A stretch of 44,555 nt of DNA from contig CALYNN010000001.1 in the NCBI GenBank assembly GCA_945221685.1, positions 1 to 44,555 on the forward strand, read 5' to 3'. Source of the DNA: an uncultured Clostridia bacterium (GTDB lineage: Bacteria > Bacillota > Clostridia > Oscillospirales > Acutalibacteraceae). The notes under the pieces are model-generated. The model was given only the letters and a program-made list of their open reading frames with translations, ran no database searches and was not told where the DNA came from. Below, in pieces: positions 1-7,936 of the stretch. Position 1 is the stretch's first letter; the number at the start of each line of letters is the position of its first letter. The translations under genes and the position numbers were made by a program.

Positions 1-49
1 ACGACATCATGCCTAGTCTCGTGGGCTCGGAGATGTGTATAAGAGACAG
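1..49. other. Illumina Nextera adapter plus i7 index (artefact)
   Basis: Bases 16-49 match the 34-base Nextera read-2 transposase adapter, ending in the mosaic-end sequence AGATGTGTATAAGAGACAG. Bases 8-15 (CATGCCTA) equal the Nextera i7 index known as N706, and bases 1-7 match the preceding primer part with one mismatch. This is untrimmed library sequence, not genome; biological sequence starts at base 50. Confidence 0.97.
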
Positions 50-1005
50 ACTATGCAAAGCAGCTCGAAAACGGATTGATTTTGCGCGTTGCGGCGCAGG
101 CTAAAAGCGTTTCAAGCATAATCGGCGAAATACTGATATACATTATTCCCGTTGTTATTGCGGCAATAGTTTTATCGGTATTCATAAGCATAGCCATAAC
201 AAAGAGCATTGTTAAGCCTGTTGAGGAGCTTGGCAAAAAGCTTGACGATGTTGAAAATGTAAAAACCTACACGGAGCTTATGCCCTTTGTTAACGCTTTA
301 CAGGAGCAAAAGCAAAAGCAACAGGAGCTTGACCGCCAAAAAAAGCAATTTACCGCAAATATGTCTCACGAGCTTAAAACACCCCTTACCTCTATTGCAG
401 GATATGCAGAGCTGATTGAATCCGGCATTGCAAAGGAGGAGGATGTTAAGCCGTTTGCTTCGGTTATAAGAAAGCAGGCGCTTAGGCTTGTTAGCTTAAG
501 CGAGGATATTATTCAGCTTTCACAGCTTGATGAGAACGACGGCGAAAGCATTGCTTTTTCCTCAACAGATATTTATGTCGTAGCAGAAAAGTGCGTTGAA
601 GCTCTTTCAATTAATGCAAGGCTGAAAAATATTGATATGAAGCTAACGGGAGAAAGCTGTTTTATTAAGGCAAACCCCACTCTGCTTGAGGAGCTTATAT
701 ATAATCTTTGCGACAACGCCATAAGGTATAACAGGGAAAACGGCAGTGTTTGGGTGAGCGTTGAGCCTTTGGAGGAGGGTGTTAAGCTTTCCGTCAGCGA
801 CACAGGTATAGGAATAGACGAAAAATACCAGTCAAGAATTTTTGAAAGATTTTTCAGAGTTGACAAAAGCAGAAGCAAGGAAACAGGCGGCACAGGCTTA
901 GGCCTTGCCATTGTAAAGCACATTGTTCAGCTTCACGAAGCAGAGCTGAATATTGACAGTCAATTGGGAAAAGGCACCTGTATTTCAATATTATTTAAAA
1001 AATAA
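50..1005 (+). CDS. Sensor histidine kinase, 5'-truncated
   Basis: The C-terminal part of a membrane sensor kinase; the open frame runs into the adapter at base 50, so the start, first membrane segment and most of the sensor domain are missing. A TTG at 76 is in frame, but coding clearly continues upstream (YAKQLENGLILRV), so it is not the start. Order seen: a short extracytoplasmic remnant, one membrane helix (IIPVVIAAIVLSVFISIAI), a linker, a HisKA domain with the phospho-acceptor His in MSHELKTPLTS (codon 367-369), and a HATPase with N-box (LCDNAIRYN), G1 (DTGIGI), F (FERFFRVDKS) and G2 (GTGLGLAI) motifs. It resembles PhoR-type kinases. Its partner regulator is presumably upstream, outside the window. 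Stop is TAA; a separate promoter drives the next gene. Confidence 0.93.
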
Positions 1006-1016
1006 ACAAAAACATA

Positions 1017-1045
1017 TTGAAAAATTGTTCGTTTTAGTATATTAT
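1017..1045 (+). promoter_or_regulatory. Sigma-A-type promoter
   Basis: TTGAAA (1017-1022), 17-base spacer, TATTAT (1040-1045), lying between the kinase stop and the start of the 306-aa gene. Placement and spacing are right; the -10 box differs from consensus at one position. Confidence 0.6.
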
Positions 1046-1082
1046 ATAAAAGTAATATACTGTAAAAAAGGGGAATTTTTTT

Positions 1083-2003
1083 ATGAAAAGAAAATCCAAG
1101 CTTAACAAGTTCAACGGCTTTCTTGCTATTGTGCTTGTAATTTGTCTTGCTGCAACAGCATTTGTTATTACTAAATATCCTAAAATCACCGAGGAAGCCG
1201 GTGCAGAAACGGACGCAAGTGATGTAAGCGTTCTTGAAGCAAGCTTTGAGCCGGGTACATACGGTGGCAAGGAATTCAAAACCATTGATGATGTTGTTAA
1301 GTATTATGTTGAGTGCTATAACTACACAAAAACCCTTACAGCTCAATATGATGAAAACGGTGAAACAAAAACATATTACAAGCTTTTGGGCGACGAAAAC
1401 CTCAATGTTGAAAACCTTCTTGTTGAGGGCAAGTCAAACGATATTATCAACAAGCTTGTTCCCGGAGTTGTTGGCAAGCTATTCACCGGCAGCGTAAAGG
1501 GACTTTCTCCGTCAGACAACAGAGACCCCAATTACGACACAAGAAATGACGGCGCTATTAGCTTATCTACATCGGCACTTACAACCGAGGATGTTCTTGA
1601 CGCTAATGTTAAGGATAACGGCGACGGAACAATTACAATTACAATTCAGCCTAAGCAGGCAGTGCTTGCAATGCCTAACGGGGACCCACAGGGACGCTTC
1701 TTTAATGTTCTCGGTGACATTACCTCAACCGTTGAGTCTATTGATGTTCTTTCCTTCTCAGAGGGTACAATAGCAGATAACTTTGTTGTTACCTACAAGG
1801 GTGGCACAGGCTCTGTTATTATTGATACTGCAACAGGCGAAATTACAGGCGGCGACTTTAAGATGCTTGTTCATATTGATGTTAAGCACGCTAATGTGGC
1901 AGTTCTTAAGGATAAGAATGCTTCACTTGATGTTATTTATACTAACCACTACCCTGCTGACGACCAGTACCTTATGGACTCAAGACAAATTACAAGAAAG
2001 TAA
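1083..2003 (+). CDS. Secreted or membrane-anchored protein, function unknown
   Basis: 306 aa. I do not recognise the family. The N-terminus is basic (MKRKSKLNKF) followed by one hydrophobic helix of about 20 residues (GFLAIVLVICLAATAFVI) with no clear signal-peptidase site and no lipobox, so it is probably an N-terminally anchored extracytoplasmic protein. The rest is soluble, rich in Asp, Asn, Thr and Val, and looks mostly beta-stranded, with a DNGDGTITITI stretch and a C-terminal half (VVTYKGGTGSVIIDTATGEI) resembling clostridial lipoprotein-like domains in which a small molecule or the kinase sensor domain could bind. The start is set by a GGGG ribosome binding site just upstream. It has its own promoter (1017-1045) and terminator (2028-2063), so it is probably transcribed alone, although it sits next to a histidine kinase that it might serve. 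Confidence 0.8.
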   Translation: MKRKSKLNKFNGFLAIVLVICLAATAFVITKYPKITEEAGAETDASDVSVLEASFEPGTYGGKEFKTIDDVVKYYVECYNYTKTLTAQYDENGETKTYYKLLGDENLNVENLLVEGKSNDIINKLVPGVVGKLFTGSVKGLSPSDNRDPNYDTRNDGAISLSTSALTTEDVLDANVKDNGDGTITITIQPKQAVLAMPNGDPQGRFFNVLGDITSTVESIDVLSFSEGTIADNFVVTYKGGTGSVIIDTATGEITGGDFKMLVHIDVKHANVAVLKDKNASLDVIYTNHYPADDQYLMDSRQITRK

Positions 2004-2027
2004 TTTCGTAATAAAGCATAAAATAAT

Positions 2028-2063
2028 AAGACGGTATAGCTGAAAGGCTGTACCGTCTTTTTT
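2028..2063 (+). terminator. Rho-independent terminator
   Basis: AAGACGGTA pairs with TACCGTCTT (2028-2036 and 2051-2059), followed by a T run to 2063. It begins 24 bases after the stop of the 306-aa gene. Confidence 0.9.
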
Positions 2064-2160
2064 GCTCTTTAAGTGTATTTTTCTGCAACGGTGTATAAGG
2101 CACATAAAGTCCGCAAATATGCGCTGACAGTACGCCGAAAGGCTTTAATTGCAAAAGAAA

Positions 2161-2202
2161 AGCCATAACGCTTGCTCCGATTACGAAGCCGTCGTTATGG
2201 CT
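2161..2202 (-). terminator. Hairpin, likely terminator of the CotH block
   Basis: AGCCATAACG (2161-2170) pairs with CGTTATGGCT (2193-2202) across a 22-base loop. Read on the minus strand it is followed by a T-rich run (TTTCTTTT), and it lies 23 bases after the end of the frameshifted dockerin gene. The long loop lowers confidence. The 2064-2160 stretch between the two terminators holds nothing I recognise. Confidence 0.6.
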
Positions 2203-2225
2203 ATTATTTTAATTATTTGTACTGC

Positions 2226-2598
2226 TTAATATTTATCTGCGGTAAAATTGATACACCTTGTAAATTCTTCCTCTATTTTTGGAATATCATCTTCATCGGC
2301 ATACCGTTTAATAAACGAATAATCCTTTGCGTTTACTATACCGTCCTTAACATAGTCGCAGTTGCAGATACTGATAGGCTTACCTGCCATATTTACAACA
2401 CTGCCTTTAACATAATACTTTGCGCCGATACAACAGGGGTATAATAAAACCACACTAAATCGTCAGCACCGCTAATGGTGGCTGATTTTTTTACATCGAG
2501 CACTAATTCCTGCGAGCTTCCAAACGCAGTAATGGAGAGGGCAAGGGAAGATGCAGTTATAGCAATAACAAGCATTGCAGACATAACCCTTTTTTCAT
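2226..2598 (-). pseudogene. Frameshifted small secreted dockerin-like protein
   Basis: A ribosome binding site (AGGAGAGGG) precedes ATG at 2598, but that frame stops after 13 codons. One extra base in the A6 run after the ATG would give MKKRVMSAMLVIAITASSLA, a good signal peptide continuing through 2584-2460. A second one-base gain is then needed near 2440-2450 (T4 or C4 run) to enter the C-terminal frame, which encodes GAKYYVKGSVVN and a dockerin-like F-hand, CDYVKDGIVNAKDYSFIKRY, up to the stop at 2226. The repaired product would be about 124 aa. It follows the CotH-like gene by 66 bases on the same strand and shares its VNAKD motif. It is either a decayed gene or carries two homopolymer sequencing errors; raw reads would decide. 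Confidence 0.75.
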
Positions 2599-2664
2599 TT
2601 TACCCTCTCCTGTTATAACCGATTACTGTTTTATTTATTATTCAGTAAATTTATTTTAGCACTG

Positions 2665-5600
2665 TTAATTGTATGCTTCAACCGTTGTTTGATTAATGTA
2701 GCTGTTGAAGTATGATTTATAGCTATCGTATTTGCTGTCTTTATTTACAACAGCAAAATCCTTTGCGTTTACATAGCCGTCGTTATTTGCGTCAAGCACC
2801 TGAAGGGCTACTGTTTGGTCTGCGGTGCTTTCCGTTGTGCTTACAACTACTGTTCTTGAAGCGTTGCCGAATTTAACCTCTATAGAGGAATCTCTGCCAA
2901 TAGCAAGTCTAACGCTTGCAGAGCCGTTTGAATCGGTTTCGCCCATAAGAACGCCGTCAACATAAATTTCGGCATTGCTTACCGCGGTAGCAGGTACGGT
3001 GGAATTTTTGCCCTCAGGAAGAACTACATTAAAGCCAACTGTCTTTGCCAAAGGAGTACCGCAGATTTCAACTCCGTCTATTCCTGTGTTACCCTTGGTA
3101 ACAAGGTTAAGCTCGGTTCCGTCAACGCTTTCGCCGCCGTTAATGAAAATCTTAATATAAAGCGTTTCCTGATTATCGCAGGCAGACGGTAAAGCAAGAT
3201 TTCCGTAGGTTTCAACGGCCTTGGTTGCCGAGTCGTTGCTTATTGCTCTTGCATTTGAGTTGCTGATATATGTATAGCTGCTTCCGTCGGTACTGTAGGC
3301 TACGCCCCAATCTCTCGGTCCCTTATTTGAGCTGAGCTGCTCAACATTAAGTGTAAGATTATCATAGCCGAGAGTGCTGGTCTTTATGAGCCAATAACCG
3401 TTTTCGGTAGGATTATCAAGAGATTTCGTTGCAGTAAACGGATTAGTATTAAGCCACGATACCTTTACACCGTAGGTTCCCGTGTATGAAAGCAGGGTTG
3501 CGTCCGTACCGTTTGGATACATAGACAGGGTACCTGACTTTGTACCGGAGCTTCCTGCAACTGAAAGATTGTCGGCAGATACATAATCTGTAAAGAGCTT
3601 CGTAGTGCTATTGTAGTTAAACTTAACAACAGTTTCGCCCTTATAGTAATATGTTGCAATATTGCCTACGCTCTTATCCTCATCCTCAATAGCTTCAATT
3701 ACTATTGTATATGCCTCGCTGGCGGTTTTGTCGAAGCCTTTAACAGTCGAAAGCTGAATACCTGTTTCGGCATATGTTCCCACTTGAACTACATTATCCT
3801 TGCTGTCCTTAACAATATACTGCATTTGCAGTCCGTCGGGGCTGATATACTTAATTGTTCCTATTTCGCCGAAATAAGCAGTTGACTTATTTGTATAAGG
3901 CATCTTGTACGCACCGGTATCATCACCGGCAACAACAACATTATTTACATAAAGGTTGCCCTTTGACTCGTTGTTATGAAGAGTAGTTGAGCCGCTTGTA
4001 AGGTTCTCGGTTGTTGCAAGCCTAATGTAAAGCGCCGACTGATTGTTACACTCGTTAGGCAGCTTTGCCATAACCATATACTGCTCTAAGACGCCGTTTG
4101 CCGGAAGCTTAACATTTGACTGAACATCTGTATAATCCACTCCGTTAAGGCTGTACTGAAGGGTTGCACTGTTGGGGCCTGACAATGTTGTATAAGCCAT
4201 ACAGCTGAAGCTTATATTTTCAAAGCCTACGGTGCACACCTTATAGGTAAAGCCGGAGTCCTCGGTCCATTTTAAGCCGTCATCGGGAGCAACGCAGAAG
4301 GAGCCGTTATCCGCTCTCCACAAAGGAACATACTGCGTTGTTGAATCGGCGCAGGCGGTCATTCTTCCGCTTTCTCCGTAGGTTCCGCCTGTGGACTGCA
4401 CCTGTCCGTTATTTACGCTTTGAGAGAAATCGGTGTAAATAAAGCTGTTAATATCTGTTCCGCCGAAGGTAACGGTTATTGAGGTCTCGCCGCTCTTAAT
4501 ATCGTTAAACTGCGAATACGCAACAATAGTTGCTGATTCTCCTGCCTTGGCGGTCTTTGCGTTAAAGGGATAAACCTGACCTGTGTAAAGAACAGGCTCG
4601 CCGCCGTTAACACTGTAATAAACATCGGCACCGCCGTTGTTATCAAGAATTTCTATGCCGTTGTCGTTAAATACGGTTGCACCGTCTGCCGTTGTTATTG
4701 TAGGCTCATAAAGAGAGGTAACAACGCTGAGAGATGCGCCTGTAACGGCGATATTGTTTATTGCGGCGTCACCGCTTGTTTGGTGAAGAATTGTATTTAT
4801 GCCGTTAATAGCAACATTGGCAGTTACTATCATTCTGATATAAACCTGCTTTTGATTTTCACATTCCTGAGGAAGCTGAACATTATTAAAGGCAAGCTCC
4901 ATTGCTTTGTTTGCAGTAATTGAATAGGTAGCACCTTCAACATCTGTGTATGTTACTCCGTCTAAGCTGTACTGAAGCTTCCAATCCCTCGGTCCCTTCT
5001 TTGAACCGCCCAGCTTTGCGCTGAATTTGATATTTTCAAATCCGGCAGTAGAAACAACCGCTTCAAAATACGGATATTCTCCCCAGGCAAGCAGAGCTGT
5101 TTTTGATGTGCCCATAACAGGTGCCTGGTCGCTTGCAAGAGTCTGACCGTCGTTTGTATAAAGGTCTGCCGAGCCCGACCACTTAATTTTTGCGTTATCG
5201 GTAGCATTTACGCTTGCATACAGATTTGCCGAAGCCTGATTTTCACCGCCGGTAGCGCCGTAGTAGAAGGTGGCTCCCGTTGGGTCACCGGTTTGAAGCA
5301 GGGTGCTGTCGGCTGAATAGTCGTAATCCCAAGAGGCTATTGTTTTTGTATAGCCTTCAGGTCTTGTTCCTGCAAGGACCTCACATTCGTTGGAGGTTAC
5401 GGAATTAATAAGATTTGTGCCGTCGCCCGTAGCTACGCAGGTTATTATTGAGCCTGCGTCAGACTCGACTGTTGTGTAGGTGCTTTGCTGAGCACCGTCT
5501 ATTGCAACGCCGTCCTTATACCACTGATAGCTTACGCCCGAGGTAATCTCTACAGCGCTGCTGTTTGTAAGAGCTGCAGTAAGCTCCATATCCTTATAAG

Positions 5601-7923
5601 CCGCACTGTCAATAGTAAGAGTATGATTTACAGCAAGGTTTGCGGCAACAATATTAAAGGTTTTGCTTGCGGTACCTGTATATGTTCCTTTACCTGTTAC
5701 GGTAACGGTTGCCGTTCCTGCGTTAATATTATTTTTATAGCTTAAGGCATAATCAACATCCTGCTCAAGAACTACATTGCCGGTTCCCGATTTAAAGAGG
5801 GATACGCTGAGAGAAGGAGTAATTTCATAGCCTGTATATGTCTGCTGATTAATAGTTCCCAATGTGGCTGTGCTTAGGTCGGTTTTTGGAATGTTGTCCG
5901 AAATCCAAACCTGTCTTTCGGAAACCCAAGTTGAAAGCATACTGATGTAGTTGCTTGCATCGTATGTTACATTGTGACGAATTGCATCCATCTGGGCACT
6001 TTTATTTACGGTGTTTACATAGTATGAAATACTGTTCAGCTTACCGGTGGAATCCTCTGCCTTGCCTAAAAGAATATCTACTGCCGGAGAAATATAGCGG
6101 AAATAATATCTTTCTGCCATTGTCCAGAAATCAGTACAATTTGTGGCAAGTGCCCCATAGAAATTAAGCGGTGAATATTTATCAGAGTCGTAGTCCATTG
6201 AGGAATCCTGACTTCTCCAACGGTAAATACGGGCATTTTTTGCATACCATCCGTCAGATGTTGTGTAGCTGTAGCCCCAACGGCTTCCGCTTTTTCCGTC
6301 AGTTGTGCCCAAGGCATTATCCATATCCCACACAGGACCTGCGTAAAGCTTAGTATCTATACTGTCGGAATCCTTGTAAAAATATGTGGATGAGGTTGAG
6401 GTATCCATATTCTTAAAGAATTCCTGCATCCAATAATACCTTACTGCTGAATCCGCATCGAGCAGGTCGCTCCACTTCTTTCCCTGATACTGTGTTGCAG
6501 GTGCAGGGTTTGTTACGCTGTTGGCACCCTTAGTGGTTGTGAGGGTCAGTGAGCTGCACTTTGTAGTTGTTGAGGCACTTGGAACAGTGCCGCCGTTATA
6601 TACCGAAGAACCGAGAGCAAAAAGCAAGTCATAGCTATAATTCAACATATCGCTTGAAGCATAGTCACAGCTTTTAAGCACCCAACCCTGTCTGTTATAA
6701 GCACAGAAGCCCGCGTTTTCAGTTACCCATCTGTTGCTTATTTCAAGTTCGTACAAATATCCGCCTGTGTAATCACTGGGGCTTGTCAGTGTAGGCGAGC
6801 AGATTTTCGCGCCTACCGTATGGTCGCCTACGTTGGGAGTCCTCATAAGCTCTATGCTATTCATTTGAGCCGTTGTTTTTTCTGCACCCGAAAGGGAGGT
6901 AGCGGTGCCTGTTAAATCCTTTGGAATAATTGCGCCTGTAGTAGCGTCGGTTGTACCGTTTGCTATTTCAAGGTTTTCGTAAGCGTCGCTGATATTAATT
7001 CTGTTTGACTTTATTTCAACCTTTTCCGCAAGCTGATACGAGCCTAAATACTGCTGATTAACATAAAGGTCAACAGGCTTACAGTGAGGCTGATAATTAA
7101 TTCCGATATAATCGGCAAAATCATATGTAAGCTGATTTTTTACAAGAGATTTATCTACATCGTTTGCAAGAAGGCACCATTTTTTAGCAGAGCCCATACC
7201 AAGCAGAGATGTTGAAACGGCAAGCTTAATATTGTAAGGATTTTTCTTTCCGTTTGCATCCCAAGTACCGTTGCCGCGGCCGCTCATTTTGCTGAGAATG
7301 CCCGAATAATCAACTGAACCGTCAGGCTGAATTACCATAATCATTCCCGATTCCCATGCGCTGTGGTCCTCGCTTTCGGTAATTGTTTTAAGAGAGCCTG
7401 ACTGGGTATCAATATAAACCGTGCCTACATCGCCGCTTTTGATCGCCGTTACGGTATAGCTTGTTGAATTTAGGGTAACGGTATAGACTTTAGACACACC
7501 ACCGTCATTTATTTCGCTAAATACATTTGTGGGCGTTCCGCTTGTAATTGCGGTACCGTTGATTGAAAGAGTTGAACCCGCCGCAAACCAAATCTTAAGA
7601 GCGTTTAAGTCTGTGTTTGATGGGAAGAACCAATAAAAATTTCCGTCGCTGCTCGAGCCGCCGATAATACTGCTGCCGCTGCTTGAGCTTCTCTTAAACG
7701 GCTGAACAGAGCCAATTGCCGCAAGAGTATCTCCTCCTGCAAAAGCATCTACCTTTGCCTGAGTAAGCACATTTTCGGGGTCCGCCCACACGGCTACCTT
7801 GTCGGACTCCACTTCTACTGGACCTGACACCGCCAAAGCAGAAACGGGACTGATAACAAAAGTGGTTATGAGCATTGCCACAGAAAGCAGCACTGCAAAA
7901 ATCTTTTTAGAAAGCTTCTTCAT
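2665..7923 (-). CDS. Secreted CotH-kinase-like protein with dockerin-like C-terminus
   Basis: 1752 aa from ATG 7923, chosen because GAGGTG lies five bases upstream and a signal peptide (MKKLSKKIFAVLLSVAMLIT) follows. About residues 150-560 form a CotH domain: SGRGNGTWD (about 217), WCLLANDVDKSLVKN (about 250), YLGSYQLAEKVEI (about 295) and PVWDMDNALGT (about 531). CotH proteins are atypical kinases that phosphorylate secreted or spore-coat proteins; the paired Asp of WDMDNA fits the metal-binding end of the active site. Then come an MBG/Ig-like pair (about 690-870), three tandem beta-rich domains of 180-220 residues sharing GPRDW or similar, YS.DG.(S/T)YT and 'P..C.NQ..LYI(R/K)', a small carboxypeptidase-regulatory-like domain, and one F-hand (LDANNDGYVNAKD) followed by a degenerate second half. 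It starts 13 bases after the lipoprotein gene, so they are co-transcribed. Kinase activity is inferred from family only. Confidence 0.9.
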   Translation of the reverse strand: MKKLSKKIFAVLLSVAMLITTFVISPVSALAVSGPVEVESDKVAVWADPENVLTQAKVDAFAGGDTLAAIGSVQPFKRSSSSGSSIIGGSSSDGNFYWFFPSNTDLNALKIWFAAGSTLSINGTAITSGTPTNVFSEINDGGVSKVYTVTLNSTSYTVTAIKSGDVGTVYIDTQSGSLKTITESEDHSAWESGMIMVIQPDGSVDYSGILSKMSGRGNGTWDANGKKNPYNIKLAVSTSLLGMGSAKKWCLLANDVDKSLVKNQLTYDFADYIGINYQPHCKPVDLYVNQQYLGSYQLAEKVEIKSNRINISDAYENLEIANGTTDATTGAIIPKDLTGTATSLSGAEKTTAQMNSIELMRTPNVGDHTVGAKICSPTLTSPSDYTGGYLYELEISNRWVTENAGFCAYNRQGWVLKSCDYASSDMLNYSYDLLFALGSSVYNGGTVPSASTTTKCSSLTLTTTKGANSVTNPAPATQYQGKKWSDLLDADSAVRYYWMQEFFKNMDTSTSSTYFYKDSDSIDTKLYAGPVWDMDNALGTTDGKSGSRWGYSYTTSDGWYAKNARIYRWRSQDSSMDYDSDKYSPLNFYGALATNCTDFWTMAERYYFRYISPAVDILLGKAEDSTGKLNSISYYVNTVNKSAQMDAIRHNVTYDASNYISMLSTWVSERQVWISDNIPKTDLSTATLGTINQQTYTGYEITPSLSVSLFKSGTGNVVLEQDVDYALSYKNNINAGTATVTVTGKGTYTGTASKTFNIVAANLAVNHTLTIDSAAYKDMELTAALTNSSAVEITSGVSYQWYKDGVAIDGAQQSTYTTVESDAGSIITCVATGDGTNLINSVTSNECEVLAGTRPEGYTKTIASWDYDYSADSTLLQTGDPTGATFYYGATGGENQASANLYASVNATDNAKIKWSGSADLYTNDGQTLASDQAPVMGTSKTALLAWGEYPYFEAVVSTAGFENIKFSAKLGGSKKGPRDWKLQYSLDGVTYTDVEGATYSITANKAMELAFNNVQLPQECENQKQVYIRMIVTANVAINGINTILHQTSGDAAINNIAVTGASLSVVTSLYEPTITTADGATVFNDNGIEILDNNGGADVYYSVNGGEPVLYTGQVYPFNAKTAKAGESATIVAYSQFNDIKSGETSITVTFGGTDINSFIYTDFSQSVNNGQVQSTGGTYGESGRMTACADSTTQYVPLWRADNGSFCVAPDDGLKWTEDSGFTYKVCTVGFENISFSCMAYTTLSGPNSATLQYSLNGVDYTDVQSNVKLPANGVLEQYMVMAKLPNECNNQSALYIRLATTENLTSGSTTLHNNESKGNLYVNNVVVAGDDTGAYKMPYTNKSTAYFGEIGTIKYISPDGLQMQYIVKDSKDNVVQVGTYAETGIQLSTVKGFDKTASEAYTIVIEAIEDEDKSVGNIATYYYKGETVVKFNYNSTTKLFTDYVSADNLSVAGSSGTKSGTLSMYPNGTDATLLSYTGTYGVKVSWLNTNPFTATKSLDNPTENGYWLIKTSTLGYDNLTLNVEQLSSNKGPRDWGVAYSTDGSSYTYISNSNARAISNDSATKAVETYGNLALPSACDNQETLYIKIFINGGESVDGTELNLVTKGNTGIDGVEICGTPLAKTVGFNVVLPEGKNSTVPATAVSNAEIYVDGVLMGETDSNGSASVRLAIGRDSSIEVKFGNASRTVVVSTTESTADQTVALQVLDANNDGYVNAKDFAVVNKDSKYDSYKSYFNSYINQTTVEAYN

Positions 7924-7936
7924 TTTTACACCTCTC

